A DNA stretch of 38,071 nucleotides. Source: Candidatus Rokuibacteriota bacterium. GTDB taxonomy: Bacteria > Methylomirabilota > Methylomirabilia > Rokubacteriales > CSP1-6. The notes under the pieces are model-generated. The model ran no database searches and had not been told where the DNA came from. It saw only the letters and a list, made by a program, of their open reading frames with translations. Numbering within the stretch: the first letter of the stretch is position 1; the number at the start of each line of letters is the position of its first letter. The translations under genes and the position numbers were made by a program. Where the stretch lies: NCBI GenBank assembly GCA_003220265.1, contig QHRW01000021.1, positions 1-38,071 on the forward strand, written 5' to 3'. This document shows positions 16,654 to 24,720 of the stretch, one piece after another.

Positions 16654-17607
16654 GTGATCGCCGTGACCACCTACCTCCTTCGTCGCCTCTTCGCGCTGGT
16701 GCCCGTCATGCTGGTCGTCGTCACCATCGTGTTCCTGCTCATCCATCTCATCCCCGGCGATCCGGTCGCCGTGATCCTGGGCCCGGAGGCCAACGCGCAG
16801 CAGATCGAGGACGCGCGCCGCGAGCTGGGCCTCGATCGCCCGCTGCACGCGCAGCTCGTGCGCTTCTACGCGCGCCTGCTGCGGGGTGACCTCGGGCGCT
16901 CGTACTTCCTCGATCGCCCGGTCACGCAGGCGCTGTGGGAGCGCGCCGAGCCCACGCTGGTCCTGATGTTCTCGGGGCTCTTCGTGGCGGTGCTGATCGG
17001 CGTGCCGTCAGGGATCGCGGCGGGCGCATATCAGGGCTCGGCCTGGGATCGCCTGCTCATGATGCTGGCGCTTCTTGGCGTGTGCGTGCCCGGTTTCTGG
17101 CTCAGCCTGAACTTCATCTATCTCTTCTCGGTGCGCCTCGGCTGGCTACCGGTGGCGGGCTACGCCTCCATCTTCCAGGACCCGGTGGCGGCGGCGCGGT
17201 ACATGCTCCTGCCGGCGGTCTCCCTCGGCTTCAGCCAGTCCGCGCTGATCGCGCGGATCGCCCGCTCGTGCATGATCGAGGTGCTGCGCCAGGACTACAT
17301 CCGCACCGCGCGGGCCAAGGGCCTGGCCGAGCGTAGCGTGATCTACCTGCACGCCTTCCGGAACGCGCTGGTGCCCGTCGTGACCGTGATCGGCATCACC
17401 ATGGCCATCCTGATCGGCGGCGCCGTGGTGACCGAGATCGTGTTCAACATCCCGGGGCTCGGGCGGCTGATCATCTCGGCGATCCTGAGGCGGGACTATC
17501 CTGTCGTGCAGGGCGTCGTGCTGATCACGGCGGCGGCGTACATGTTGATCAACCTTCTGGTCGACGTCGTGTATGCCTTCATCGACCCGCGGATCCGGTA
17601 TGTCTGA
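16654..17607 (+). CDS. dppB: Dipeptide/oligopeptide-type ABC permease, DppB family
   Basis: 317 residues, six hydrophobic segments. N-terminus LLRRLFALVPVMLVVVTIVF and HLIPGDPVAVILG are family signatures, as are RELGLDRPLHAQLVRFYARL, the coupling-loop region YIRTARAKGLAERSVIYLHAFRNAL and FNIPGLGRLI. The GTG at 16654 sits directly after the hairpin and has no Shine-Dalgarno sequence; GTG 16663 (VTTYLLRR) is an alternative. It overlaps dppC by eight bases. No DppD/DppF ATPase follows, which is unusual for the family. Inner-membrane pore subunit. Confidence 0.93.
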   Translation: MIAVTTYLLRRLFALVPVMLVVVTIVFLLIHLIPGDPVAVILGPEANAQQIEDARRELGLDRPLHAQLVRFYARLLRGDLGRSYFLDRPVTQALWERAEPTLVLMFSGLFVAVLIGVPSGIAAGAYQGSAWDRLLMMLALLGVCVPGFWLSLNFIYLFSVRLGWLPVAGYASIFQDPVAAARYMLLPAVSLGFSQSALIARIARSCMIEVLRQDYIRTARAKGLAERSVIYLHAFRNALVPVVTVIGITMAILIGGAVVTEIVFNIPGLGRLIISAILRRDYPVVQGVVLITAAAYMLINLLVDVVYAFIDPRIRYV

Positions 17608-18445
17608 GGCGTCCGCGCCGGGATGGGCGCGGCGCCTGTTGCGCAACCGCGCCGTCGTCATTGGCGGCAGCGTGTTCCTGCTGCTCGTCCTCATCGCGCT
17701 CTTCGCCGACGTGCTGGCGCCGTACAATCCCACGCGGCTCTACCCGGGCGAGCGCTTGAGGCCGCCGGGCGCCCGTAATCTTCTCGGCACCGACGAGTTC
17801 GGACGCGACATCGCGAGCCTGGTGCTGCACGGCGCCCGTGTCTCGCTGCTGGTGGGCGCGGTGACGATGGTGCTGACCTCCGCCGGCGGCGTGGTGATCG
17901 GGCTGATCGCCGGCTACTACCGGCGCCTGGACCTCGTCATCATGCGGGTCATGGACGGCCTCATGGCGTTCCCGGCCATCCTGCTCGCCATCGCGCTCAT
18001 GGCCGTGCGCGGGCCGGGTGTCTGGAACGTCATCGTCTCGCTCTCGGTCGTGTACCTGCCGCGCACGGCCATGCTGATCCGCAGCACCGCGCTGAGCGTG
18101 CGCGAGCTGGACTACGTGCTGGCGGCGCAGGCGCTCGGACGCGGCGGGCTGGCCATCGCCTTCCGCCACATCCTGCCCAACTGCATAGGCCCGCTGCTGG
18201 TGCAGGCCACCTTCATCTTCGCCTATGCTGTCCTCGCCGAGGCGATCCTGGGCTTCCTCGGCGTGGGCGTGCCGCCCTACGTGCCCTCGTGGGGCAACGT
18301 GATCGCCAGCGGCAAGAACGTGATCCGCGAGGCCTTCTGGGTGAGCGCGTTCCCGGGCCTGGCCCTGACCCTGACCGGCCTGTCCCTCAACCTCCTCGGC
18401 GACGGCCTGCGCGACACCCTCGACCCGCGCCTGCGGCGCGAATAA
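17600..18445 (+). CDS. dppC: Dipeptide/oligopeptide-type ABC permease, DppC family
   Basis: 281 residues from ATG 17600, which overlaps the dppB stop by eight bases; the open frame starts slightly earlier, but MSEASAPGWARRLLRNRAVVIGG is the usual DppC beginning. Landmarks: GTDEFGRDIASLVLHGARVSL, the coupling loop LDYVLAAQALGRGGLAIAFRHILPN and AEAILGFLGVGVPPYVPSWG. About six membrane segments. Partner of the DppB-like permease. The next genes are not ATPases but a VOC protein 29 bases on. Confidence 0.93.
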   Translation: MSEASAPGWARRLLRNRAVVIGGSVFLLLVLIALFADVLAPYNPTRLYPGERLRPPGARNLLGTDEFGRDIASLVLHGARVSLLVGAVTMVLTSAGGVVIGLIAGYYRRLDLVIMRVMDGLMAFPAILLAIALMAVRGPGVWNVIVSLSVVYLPRTAMLIRSTALSVRELDYVLAAQALGRGGLAIAFRHILPNCIGPLLVQATFIFAYAVLAEAILGFLGVGVPPYVPSWGNVIASGKNVIREAFWVSAFPGLALTLTGLSLNLLGDGLRDTLDPRLRRE

Positions 18446-18474
18446 GATGGTGCAGCCAGGAAGGAGAAATCACC

Positions 18475-19017
18475 ATGCCGCCCACCAAGCTCGCCCACGT
18501 CGTGTACCAGACCAACCGGATGGCCGCGATGCGCGACTGGTACTGCACGGTCCTCGACGGCCACGTCATCTACGAGAACCCGCATCTCTCGTTCGTGACG
18601 TACGACGAGGAGCACCACCGCGTGGCCTTCCTGGACTTCGGTCCGCTGAGCCCTCGCGCAACCGACACCGAGCTGAGCGTCAAGCCGAGCGAGCAGCCGG
18701 GCCTGCATCACGTCGCCTTCACGTTCGACTCGATGGGCCAGTTCCTCGACAACTACGTGCGGCTGCGCGCGGCCGGCATCCGCCCGTTCTTCTGCGTCAA
18801 CCACGGCCCCACGACGTCGATGTACTACCGCGACCCCGACGGCAATCGCGTCGAGCTACAGATCGACAACTTCGCCAGCGCCGAGGAAGGTCAGGCCTGG
18901 ATGCACTCGGCGGCGTTCGACCAGAACCCGATCGGCGTGGAGTACGACCCCGACGAGCTGGTCAAGAAGTTCCGCAGCGGCGTGCCCGTGGCCGAGCTGG
19001 TGAAGCGCGATGGATAG
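18475..19017 (+). CDS. VOC-fold (glyoxalase/extradiol dioxygenase-like) protein
   Basis: 180 residues from ATG 18475, which has AAGGAGA upstream. Two vicinal-oxygen-chelate modules are visible: KLAHVVYQTNRMAAMRDWYC...GHVIYEN and GLHHVAFTFDSMGQFLDNYVRL...YYRDPDGNRVELQ. The likely metal ligands are H8, H78 or H79 and E127, as in extradiol dioxygenases, so it is probably an active metalloenzyme in the cytoplasm. Members act on catechols, glyoxals or antibiotics. It overlaps the next gene by eight bases and follows the peptide-type permease; a catabolic role on the imported compound is inference. Confidence 0.88.
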   Translation: MPPTKLAHVVYQTNRMAAMRDWYCTVLDGHVIYENPHLSFVTYDEEHHRVAFLDFGPLSPRATDTELSVKPSEQPGLHHVAFTFDSMGQFLDNYVRLRAAGIRPFFCVNHGPTTSMYYRDPDGNRVELQIDNFASAEEGQAWMHSAAFDQNPIGVEYDPDELVKKFRSGVPVAELVKRDG

Positions 19018-19420
19018 CCAACGGGTTCTCGATCAGTGGGGGCCGGCCTGGTCGTCCGGCGATGCCGGCAAGATCCTGCCGCTATTCACGGAGGACGTCC
19101 ACTTCGAGGACGTGCCGCTCGGCGTCGTCACGAAGGGGCATGCGGAGCTGCGCGGCTTCGTGACCGGGATGCTCGGCGCCCTGGCCGACGTGCGCTTCGA
19201 GGTCACCTCCCGCTTCGTCGCGGCCGACGGCACCTCCGGCGCCCTCGAATGGATCTTCCACGGCCGACAGGTGAAGGACGTTCCCGGCCTGCCGGCGACC
19301 AATACGCCGTTCCACGTCCGGGGCTCGTCCGTCGTCCAGTTCCGCGACGGCAAGATCGCTCGCGAGTCCGACTACTGGGACCTCACCACCTACATGAAGC
19401 AGGTCGGCCTCAGCAAGTAA
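19010..19420 (+). CDS. SnoaL-like / NTF2-fold protein
   Basis: 136 residues matching the SnoaL-like (NTF2) alpha+beta barrel: an N-terminal helix with QWGPAWSSGDAGKILPLFTEDV, FEDVPLGVVTKGHAELRGFV in the middle, and the terminal strand pair HVRGSSVVQFRDGKIARESDYWD with the usual D/H pocket residues. Such proteins act as small isomerases, cyclases or hydrolases, or only bind ligand. The ATG overlaps the VOC gene stop by eight bases, so the two are co-translated. Function not determined. It converges on the PAAT operon with nine bases between stops. Confidence 0.85.
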   Translation: MDSQRVLDQWGPAWSSGDAGKILPLFTEDVHFEDVPLGVVTKGHAELRGFVTGMLGALADVRFEVTSRFVAADGTSGALEWIFHGRQVKDVPGLPATNTPFHVRGSSVVQFRDGKIARESDYWDLTTYMKQVGLSK

Positions 19421-19429
19421 CGCGTACGG

Positions 19430-20110
19430 CTAGACCGCGGTGGTGTCCTCGATGACGCCCGGGCGCTGGCCGAGGCGCTGGCCCAGGCGCGAGAGGGAGA
19501 AGCAGCAGACGAAGTAGACGGCGGCGAGGAAGGTGAAGACGGAGAACGAGGCGTTCTCGCGGCCGTTGACGATGGTGCCGGCGCGGAAGAACTCGATCAC
19601 GCCGATGACGAAGGCCAGCGAGGTGTTCTTGAAGAGGGCGACCGAGCGGTTGACGACGGCCGGCGCCATGTTCCGCAGCGCCTGCGGGAGCACGATCCAG
19701 CCCATCACGCCGACGTAGCCGAGCCCCGTCGAGTAGCCCGCGGCCACCTGGCCGCGGGGCACCGAGCTCAGCCCCGCGCGCACGACTTCGGCCGCGTAGG
19801 CGCCCTGGTGGATGACGAGCGCCCACACCGCCGCCCAGAACGGGCTCAGCGCGTAGCCGATCAGCGGCTGGCTGAGGAAATAGACCCACACGACGAACAT
19901 CAGGCCCGGCGTGCCGCGAATGACCTCCACGACGGCGGCCGCGGGATAGCGCAGCCACGGCCGCGTGGAGTGGCGCAGGGCGCCGAAGAGCACGCCGAAG
20001 GCCCAGCAGCCGACCCACGCCAGCACGAAGATCGTCAGCGTGAGCCGGAAGCCGCCCGCGAAGAAGCCCAGGTTGTCGGGGATGACGTGCCACTTCCAGA
20101 AGGACTCCAT
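19430..20110 (-). CDS. Polar amino acid ABC permease (second)
   Basis: 226 residues, five or so membrane segments, HisM/GltJ/GlnP type. The characteristic region VVEVIRGTPGLMFVVWVYFL and the ABC-contact loop VAAGYSTGLGYVGVMGWIVLPQALRNMAP are present, then NTSLAFVIGVIEFF. ATG 20110 shares one base with the stop of the first permease (TGATG), so both are made in step. It should form the heterodimeric pore with the 20110-20967 product. The end of the operon lacks an ATPase gene; the GlnQ-type ATPase at 14286 is the only fitting one in the window. Confidence 0.92.
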   Translation of the reverse strand: MESFWKWHVIPDNLGFFAGGFRLTLTIFVLAWVGCWAFGVLFGALRHSTRPWLRYPAAAVVEVIRGTPGLMFVVWVYFLSQPLIGYALSPFWAAVWALVIHQGAYAAEVVRAGLSSVPRGQVAAGYSTGLGYVGVMGWIVLPQALRNMAPAVVNRSVALFKNTSLAFVIGVIEFFRAGTIVNGRENASFSVFTFLAAVYFVCCFSLSRLGQRLGQRPGVIEDTTAV

Positions 20111-20967
20111 CAGCCCGCCGTCCGCACCTTCAGCCCCAGGAGGCGCTGCACGAGGTAGATCGCGCCGACGCACAGCAGGGTCAGCAGCAGGAAGAGCAGC
20201 GTGCCCGCCGTGTAGGCCTCGAAGCCCGCGAACGTCTCCTCCTCGATCTTCTGCGAGTAGAACATGAGGTCGGTGATGGCGATCGTCATGGCGATGGCCG
20301 AGTTCTTGACGATGTTCAGCACCTCGCTGGCCATGGGTGGGATCACGATCACCAGCGCTTGCGGCAGCACCACGTGGCGCCACGCCTGCGCGCGCGAGAG
20401 CCCTGTGGAGGTGGCCGCCTCCCACTGGCCGCGCGGGATCGAGCGGATGCCCGAGCGCACCACCTCGCCCATGTAGGCGCCCGTGTAGAGCGAGAGCGCC
20501 AGGATGCAGGCGAACGTGCTGGGGATCAGGATGCGCAGGCCGAAGGGCTCGTTGAGCGTGGTGTTGACGATCTGCTGCAACCCGAAGTACGCCCACCACA
20601 TCTGCACCAGCAGCGGGATGTTGCGGAAGATCTCGACGTAGCCGACCGAGAGCGCCCGCGCCCAGCGCACGTTGGTCGTGCGCCCGATGCCGCAGAAGAC
20701 GCCGAGTACCAGGCTGAAGGCCAGCGACCACGCGAAGATGTAGAGCGTGGTGCCCATGCCCCACAGCAGAAAGCGCCGGTACTGCCAGACGACCGACCAG
20801 CGCCAGTTGTAGTCGTAGCCGGCGCGCGGCCCGAAGAAGAAATACCACACGAGCAACGTCGCCAGCCCGCCCCACACGAGCACGAACGCGCGGCGCTCGC
20901 CCGGCGTCTCGAACCACGGCCGGCGACGGAGCGCCGCCGCCGCACGGCCGAAAACCGCCTCAGCCAC
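20110..20967 (-). CDS. Polar amino acid ABC permease (first)
   Basis: 285 residues, longer than the usual 220-240 because of an extra N-terminal membrane segment and a periplasmic stretch (FFFGPRAGYDYNWRWSVVWQYRRF), as in AapQ/BztB-like permeases. Family landmarks: VEIFRNIPLLVQMWWAYFGL, GAYMGEVVRSGIRSIPRGQW, the coupling loop EAATSTGLSRAQAWRHVVLPQAL and NIVKNSAIAMTIAI. Start is GTG at 20967, six bases after the binding-protein stop. The AapQ-like size suggests an amino-acid transporter of the general L-amino-acid kind. Confidence 0.92.
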   Translation of the reverse strand: MAEAVFGRAAAALRRRPWFETPGERRAFVLVWGGLATLLVWYFFFGPRAGYDYNWRWSVVWQYRRFLLWGMGTTLYIFAWSLAFSLVLGVFCGIGRTTNVRWARALSVGYVEIFRNIPLLVQMWWAYFGLQQIVNTTLNEPFGLRILIPSTFACILALSLYTGAYMGEVVRSGIRSIPRGQWEAATSTGLSRAQAWRHVVLPQALVIVIPPMASEVLNIVKNSAIAMTIAITDLMFYSQKIEEETFAGFEAYTAGTLLFLLLTLLCVGAIYLVQRLLGLKVRTAG

Positions 20968-20973
20968 GTCGCG

Positions 20974-21771
20974 CTACTTCGGGTACCAGGGGATCTCGAA
21001 CTCCGGCTTCTGCCCGAACCACTTGAAGTGAATCTCGTGGTAGCGGCCCGTGTCCCAGATCTCCATCAGCGCCTGGTTGATTGCGTTGCGCCAGCGCGAG
21101 TCGTTCTGGCGCACGCCCATGCCGTACGGCTCGATCGTGTAGAGCTTGCCGACGAGCACGAGGTCCGGATTGTTCTTCACCCACCACTGGTTCAGCACGT
21201 CGTCGCTCACGACCGCGTCCACCTTCTTCTGTTTCAGCGCCAGCAGCGCTTCCGTCTGCTCCTGGAATTGCACGAGCACGGCCTTGGGCTGGACCTTCAG
21301 CAGGTTGGGCCCGGCGTTACCGCCCTGCACGGAGGCCACCTGCTTGCCGGCAAGCTGCGACACGTGCGTGATGCCGGTGTCCTTGCGGGTGACGGCGCGC
21401 TGGCCGGTGATCATGTAGTGCATCGTGAAGTCGATGGCCTGCTCGCGCTCGCGCTTGTGGGTCATCGTCGCCACGATCAGGTCGACGTTGCCGTTCACGA
21501 TGAGCGGGATGCGCGTCTTGGACAGCGCCTGGACGAACCTGGCCTTCACGCCGAGCTCCTTGGCGATCTCGTTGGCGAGATCCACCTCGAAGCCCTCGGG
21601 CTGGCCGGTGTCCTTGTTGATGGAGCCCATCGGCGGGAAGTCGTACTTGACGCCGACGATCATCTCTTTCTTCTGCTGCACCTTGTCCAGCAGCGAGTCG
21701 GCGGCGCGGGCGTCGGATGCGGCGGCGACGGTCACGGCGAGCGCGACGAGAGCGAGCGCGAGCCTGCGCAT
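20974..21771 (-). CDS. Polar amino acid ABC substrate-binding protein (SBP_bac_3)
   Basis: 265 residues with a Sec signal peptide (residues 1-23, MRRLALALVALAVTVAAASDARA). The mature protein shows the two-lobed SBP_bac_3 pattern: IVGVKYDFPPMG, GFEVDLANEIAKEL, the ligand-contact run VNGNVDLIVATMTHKRERE and the hinge DAVVSDDVLNQW. The ATG at 21771 has AAGGAG upstream on the minus strand and a near-consensus promoter. Conserved contact residues for the alpha-amino group (the D in VVSDD and the R in KRERE) suggest amino acids as ligand. First gene of a three-gene operon. Confidence 0.93.
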   Translation of the reverse strand: MRRLALALVALAVTVAAASDARAADSLLDKVQQKKEMIVGVKYDFPPMGSINKDTGQPEGFEVDLANEIAKELGVKARFVQALSKTRIPLIVNGNVDLIVATMTHKREREQAIDFTMHYMITGQRAVTRKDTGITHVSQLAGKQVASVQGGNAGPNLLKVQPKAVLVQFQEQTEALLALKQKKVDAVVSDDVLNQWWVKNNPDLVLVGKLYTIEPYGMGVRQNDSRWRNAINQALMEIWDTGRYHEIHFKWFGQKPEFEIPWYPK

Positions 21772-21802
21772 GGAGGTCTCCTTTCGAGGAGCGGACAGGG
21801 GG

Positions 21803-21831
21803 ACTATTGTCGGAGACGCGGGCGCTGTCAA
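21803..21831 (-). promoter_or_regulatory. Strong candidate promoter for the PAAT operon
   Basis: On the minus strand TTGACA (perfect -35), a 17-base spacer and AATAGT (-10) precede the binding-protein gene by about 32 bases. The TGA inside TTGACA is also the stop codon of the upstream peptidase gene, so the promoter starts within the end of that gene. It would let the transport operon be expressed independently of the peptidase. Confidence 0.7.
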
Positions 21832-23255
21832 GGCGACGCCAGCGCCCTGGCCAGCCGGTACAGGTAGTCCTGTCCTTCGTAGAGCGAGCGCACGAGCATT
21901 CGCTCGTCGCGTCCGTGCGCCCGGATGTCGTCGATGTCGCCGAACATCCCGGAGGTGCCATAGGCCGCGATGCCGGCCGTGCGCAGGAACCGCGAGTCCG
22001 TCGCGCCGGTGGACATCGTGGGAACGACCGGCACGCCGGGCCACATCGCCGCCGTCACCGCCTCCACGGCCCGCATCACGTCGCGAGTGAGCGGCGAGGC
22101 CGGGCTCGGGAAGAATTGATTCAGTGGAGTCACCGTGATCTTGTCATTGGCGAGCACGCCGACGAGCGTTCGCCGTACCTCGTCCTCCGAGTCACCGGGC
22201 ATCACACGACAGTTGACCACTGCTCTCGCGGTCTGCGGCAGGGCGTTGGTGGCGTGGCCGCCCTCGAGCCGCGTGGCCACGCAGGTCGTGCGCAGGCGCG
22301 AGTTGAACACCGGCCCGGCGCCGGCGAGCCGCGCCACCACCTGGGGATCGCGACTGCCCCCCGCGATGGCCCGCATGTCGTCGCCCAGCGCACCGGGAAC
22401 GATGGCGGCCGTGCGCTCGAAGAACGTGCGGTTGACCTCGTCGAGCCGCACCGGAAAGTCGAACTCGCCCAGCCGCGCCAGGCCGCCGGCCAGATGCGAG
22501 ATGGCGTTGTCCTTGACCGGCAACGAGCTGTGGCCGCCGGGGTTCTTGACCTCCAGCCGGTAGCTCTGGACGATCTTCTCGCTGGCCTGGAGGTTGTTCG
22601 AGAGGTAGACGCCGTTCTTGATGGCCCCGCCGCCCCCCTCGTTGACGGCCAGCTCGGCGTCGATGAGCGCACGGTGATTCGCGAGCAGCCACGCCACGCC
22701 GTTGTGGCCGCCGCCCTCCTCGTCGGCCGTCAGCGCCACGATGATGTCGCGGTCGGGCACGAAGCGCTCCTGCCGGAACCGGATGAGATTCGCGACGAAG
22801 ACCGCCGCCATGGCCTTGTCGTCGCTGGTCCCGCGCCCGTAGAAGTAGCCGTCGCGCTCGAGCAGCGTGAAGGGCTCGACGGACCAGTCCTCGCGGCTGG
22901 CCTCGACGACGTCGAGGTGAGCGAGGAGCAGCAGCGGCCGGCGCGCGCCGGTGCCGTGCAGCCGGGCGACGAGATTGCCCTTGCGCGGCGCCGGTGCGAG
23001 GACCTGGACGTCGGCGGCCGGAAAGCCGGCGGCCAGGAGCCGTCGCGCCATGGTCTCGGCCGCCTTCGTGTTGTCGCCGACGGAGTTCGTCGTGTTGATC
23101 TCGACGAGCTCCTGGTAGATCTCGCGCAGGAGCCGCTGATGCGGAGCCAGTGTCGCCGGCTGGGCGTCCGGCGACGGCGACGCGCCGGGCGTGACGACGC
23201 CGACGAGGACGAGCCAGGCGAGCAGGACGCGGCGGAAGATGCGTGCGGGTGTCAT
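21828..23255 (-). CDS. Exported M20-family metallopeptidase
   Basis: 475 residues with an N-terminal signal peptide (residues 1-25), so a periplasmic or secreted zinc peptidase. M20 landmarks: H113 and D115 in LLAHLDVVEA, the bridging aspartate in GRGTSDDKAM (145/146), the catalytic glutamate pair E179/E180 in TADEEGGGHNG, the E206 ligand in VNEGGGG, the dimerisation-lid motif PGGHSSLP and a late histidine in AHGRDER. All metal and catalytic residues appear intact. ATG 23255 has GGAGG upstream on the minus strand; a TAGTAT -10-like hexamer lies at 23279-23284 with no good -35. It lies upstream of the PAAT operon on the same strand and could release amino acids from peptides for that importer; this link is inferred from position. 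Confidence 0.93.
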   Translation of the reverse strand: MTPARIFRRVLLAWLVLVGVVTPGASPSPDAQPATLAPHQRLLREIYQELVEINTTNSVGDNTKAAETMARRLLAAGFPAADVQVLAPAPRKGNLVARLHGTGARRPLLLLAHLDVVEASREDWSVEPFTLLERDGYFYGRGTSDDKAMAAVFVANLIRFRQERFVPDRDIIVALTADEEGGGHNGVAWLLANHRALIDAELAVNEGGGGAIKNGVYLSNNLQASEKIVQSYRLEVKNPGGHSSLPVKDNAISHLAGGLARLGEFDFPVRLDEVNRTFFERTAAIVPGALGDDMRAIAGGSRDPQVVARLAGAGPVFNSRLRTTCVATRLEGGHATNALPQTARAVVNCRVMPGDSEDEVRRTLVGVLANDKITVTPLNQFFPSPASPLTRDVMRAVEAVTAAMWPGVPVVPTMSTGATDSRFLRTAGIAAYGTSGMFGDIDDIRAHGRDERMLVRSLYEGQDYLYRLARALASP

Positions 23256-23294
23256 CGCCAGCCTCCAGGGTGGCGCCGATACTACGCCACTTCC

Positions 23295-23323
23295 TTGACC
23301 GTGCGCGACGCCCGGCGTAACGT
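23295..23323 (+). promoter_or_regulatory. Candidate promoter for the two PLP-enzyme genes
   Basis: TTGACC (23295-23300), 17 bases, then TAACGT (23318-23323), 41 bases before ATG 23365. It lies in the 109-base divergent gap shared with the M20 peptidase. Confidence 0.6.
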
Positions 23324-23364
23324 AGCGCCGCTCGCGACTCCACCGCCGTCCGAGAGGAGAGCGC

Positions 23365-24720
23365 ATGGCCCGAGTCACCACGTCGCCCAAGCTCGCCGAT
23401 GCCTACACCGACGCGCTGCCCGCCTCGCGCGCGCTCTACGAGCGCGCCCGGAAACTGTTCCCCGACGCCGTCACCCACGACAACCGCCGCATGCAGCCCT
23501 TCCCGCTCTACGTGGAGCGCGCCGAGGGCGCCTTCAAGTGGGACGTGGACGGCCATCGCTACATCGACTACTGGATGGGCCACGGCGCGCTGCTCCTCGG
23601 CCACAACCCGCCGGCCGTGCGCGACGCCGTGCGCGAGCAGGCGGGGAAGGGCACGCACTACGGCGCCTGCCACCCGAAGGAAGTCGAGTGGGGCGAGTGG
23701 GTCCAGCGCCTCGTGCCCAGCGCCGAGCGCGTGCGCTTCACCGCGTCCGGCACCGAGGCCACGCACATGGCCGTGCGCCTGGCGCGCGCGTTCACCGCCA
23801 AGAAGCACGTGGTGAAATTCGCCGGCCACTTCCACGGCTGGCACGAGGGGCTGGAGATCGGCGTGCGCGCGCCCTACGAGGCCGAACCCGAGGCCGGCCA
23901 GCTCGCCGAGGTGGTCGAGCTCGTCACCGTGCTCCCGCCCAACGACCTCGTCGCCGTGCGCGAGCGCCTCGCGGACGGCGACGTGGCCGCCGTGATCGTC
24001 GAGCCCACCGGCGGCCACTTCGGCTCGGTGCCGATGCCGGCCTCGTTCGTGCGCGCGCTGCGCGCGGAGACGCAGCGGGCGGGCGCGCTGCTGATCTTCG
24101 ACGAGGTCGTCACCGGCTTTCGCGTGGCGCCGGGCGGCGCGCAGCAGCTGCTGGGCGTGAAGCCGGACATGACCACGCTCGCCAAGATCCTCGCCGGCGG
24201 CCTGCCCGGCGGCGCCGTGGTCGGGCGCGAGGACGTGCTGGGCCATCTCGCCACCCGGCCGGGCGCGCAGAAGATCGCGCATCACGGCACCTTCAACGCG
24301 AACCCGCTCACCGCGGCCGCCGGCGTCGCCATGCTGAGCGCGGTGGCCGACGGCCAGGCGATCCGCACCGCCAACGCCCAGGCCGCCAAGCTGCGCCACG
24401 GCCTCAACGAGATCCTGGCGCGCGAGAAGGTGGCCTGGAAGATCTACGGCGAGCACAGCGACTGGAAGATCTTCTTCAACGCCGGCGCGCCGCCGCGCGA
24501 CGGCGGCGACCAGGCGGTGGCGGACGTCGACTGGCGCCGGTTGGACGCCAAGGAGCCCGAGCGCAGCCGCGCGCTCCGCCAGGCGTTGATCCTCCACGGC
24601 GTGGACTTCAACGGCGCCCGCGCGCTGGTGAGCACCTGCCACACCGACGCGGTGATCGAGGAGACCCTCGCCGCGTTCGACACCGCGATCCGCACACTGC
24701 GAGAGGAGGGAGTCGCGTGA
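23365..24720 (+). CDS. Class III PLP aminotransferase, glutamate-1-semialdehyde aminomutase-like
   Basis: 451 residues, fold-type I, class III. The pattern RKLFPDAVTHDNR at the N-terminus, FTASGTEATHMAVRLAR (GTE at 129-131), HFHGWHEG, the cofactor aspartate D246 in FDEVVTGFR and the Schiff-base lysine K274 in TLAKILAGGLPGG identify the HemL-like branch. Real HemL has a conserved substrate pocket and is normally near heme genes; this copy is next to a SelA-like enzyme, a peptidase and transporters, so it is more likely a catabolic or beta-amino-acid aminotransferase/aminomutase. ATG 23365 has GAGAGGAG upstream. It overlaps the next gene (GTGA). Function beyond family uncertain. Confidence 0.9.
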   Translation: MARVTTSPKLADAYTDALPASRALYERARKLFPDAVTHDNRRMQPFPLYVERAEGAFKWDVDGHRYIDYWMGHGALLLGHNPPAVRDAVREQAGKGTHYGACHPKEVEWGEWVQRLVPSAERVRFTASGTEATHMAVRLARAFTAKKHVVKFAGHFHGWHEGLEIGVRAPYEAEPEAGQLAEVVELVTVLPPNDLVAVRERLADGDVAAVIVEPTGGHFGSVPMPASFVRALRAETQRAGALLIFDEVVTGFRVAPGGAQQLLGVKPDMTTLAKILAGGLPGGAVVGREDVLGHLATRPGAQKIAHHGTFNANPLTAAAGVAMLSAVADGQAIRTANAQAAKLRHGLNEILAREKVAWKIYGEHSDWKIFFNAGAPPRDGGDQAVADVDWRRLDAKEPERSRALRQALILHGVDFNGARALVSTCHTDAVIEETLAAFDTAIRTLREEGVA

